A stretch of 14,325 nucleotides of DNA from Treponema sp. GTDB taxonomy: Bacteria > Spirochaetota > Spirochaetia > Treponematales > Breznakiellaceae. Both the position numbers and the translations under genes were made by a program. The stretch is from contig JAISYA010000137.1 in assembly GCA_031270205.1 (NCBI GenBank), forward strand, positions 1 through 14,325, written 5' to 3'. Positions 14,006-14,325 of the stretch are shown in pieces. The notes under the pieces were generated by a model. The model was not told the DNA's origin and searched no databases. It saw only the letters and a list, made by a program, of their open reading frames with translations. How positions within the stretch are numbered: the first letter of the stretch is position 1; every line of letters starts with the position of its first letter.

Positions 14006-14325
14006 TCACATTATAGCCACTATCACCGGCTGTGCCCACTTTTGCCCTTCTTCCACTACCAGCGTCAGTTCCCGTATCAAATGCGCGTTGCACAGCCCAT
14101 GCTCATTCTCCGTAAATCCATAATACGCTTTCCAATAATCATGTACCAATATCCCTTTCGCATCCCCCAGAGTCCCCATCGCGTCCATTGCCTCTTTCCC
14201 GCGCTTCTCATGGGGAAAATACAGCGTATAGCTTTCACTTGATACATTATGCAGCCATACCCGCTTCCCTCCTATGTTTATCCCCGTCTCGTCACAGTTC
14301 AGTACCGCTTCCCCCTGCAGCTCCC
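14006..14325 (-). pseudogene. IS66-family transposase fragment (3' truncated, runs off the window)
   Basis: Read from the right edge in one open frame, the sequence gives ELQGEAVLNCDETG, then WLHNVSSESYTLYFPHEKRG, then KGILVHDYWKAYYGF and CNAHLIRELT. These are the consecutive core motifs of IS66 transposases, including the first two catalytic aspartates (in DETG and VHDYW) and the CNAH-LREL motif. The frame stops with a TGA at 14006-14008 shortly after a WAQPVIVAIM segment. No sequence encoding the C-terminal third, with the catalytic Glu and the NNQAER-type motif, could be found downstream in any frame. The copy therefore appears truncated and inactive. The N-terminal half lies beyond the window, so its state there is unknown. 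Confidence 0.85.

Overview
The window looks like chromosomal DNA of a GC-rich spirochaete, most plausibly a Treponema of the termite-gut type. That is inference from gene content: a metal-type MetG with a C-terminal tRNA-binding domain followed directly by a FemAB-type transferase, a membrane-anchored parvulin-like chaperone followed by an MptE/DUF115 'motility-associated factor' protein, and TroA/ZnuA-like and FtsX-type metal/redox loci. No rRNA, tRNA, CRISPR or phage genes were seen.

Layout. (1) Positions 1-3470, + strand: metG and a femAB-like gene 3 nt apart, with a good sigma70-like promoter so close to the metG ATG that the message may be leaderless. (2) 3492-3980, + strand: a short-chain flavodoxin with its own promoter and strong ribosome binding site, ending at a bidirectional terminator shared with the convergent next operon. 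(3) 5831-4045, - strand: a Fur/Zur-family regulator, a small two-helix Cys/His membrane protein translationally coupled to it, and a ZnuA/TroA-like solute-binding protein whose metal loop is acidic rather than His-rich. This is a metal-homeostasis operon, but its permease and ATPase are not in the window. (4) 5945-5994: a perfect inverted repeat with 22-bp arms. (5) 9691-6015, - strand: two FtsX/MacB-type permeases, a LolD/MacB-type ATPase and an FMN-binding lipoprotein. This arrangement resembles ABC modules found beside bacterial iron-uptake (P19/FTR1) loci. Its promoter has a near-consensus sigma70 core and sites resembling a DtxR-family metalloregulator box. (6) 9991-13203, + strand: a PpiD/SurA-like protein and, immediately adjacent, an MptE-like (DUF115) protein. 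(7) 13200-13723: a tandem array of about 17 units of 22-24 bp, each a GC-rich hairpin, bracketed by imperfect direct repeats of about 65 nt. The stems change in a compensatory way between units. (8) 14006-14325, - strand: a truncated IS66-family transposase running off the right edge.

The middle 5.7 kb reads as two back-to-back metal/redox regulons: a Zur-like operon for zinc or manganese capture, and an FtsX-ABC plus flavin-lipoprotein operon probably tied to iron or extracytoplasmic electron transfer. The flavodoxin next door would fit iron limitation, but that is inference. The right end is a repeat-rich, mobile-element-scarred region, and the hairpin array is its most unusual structure.
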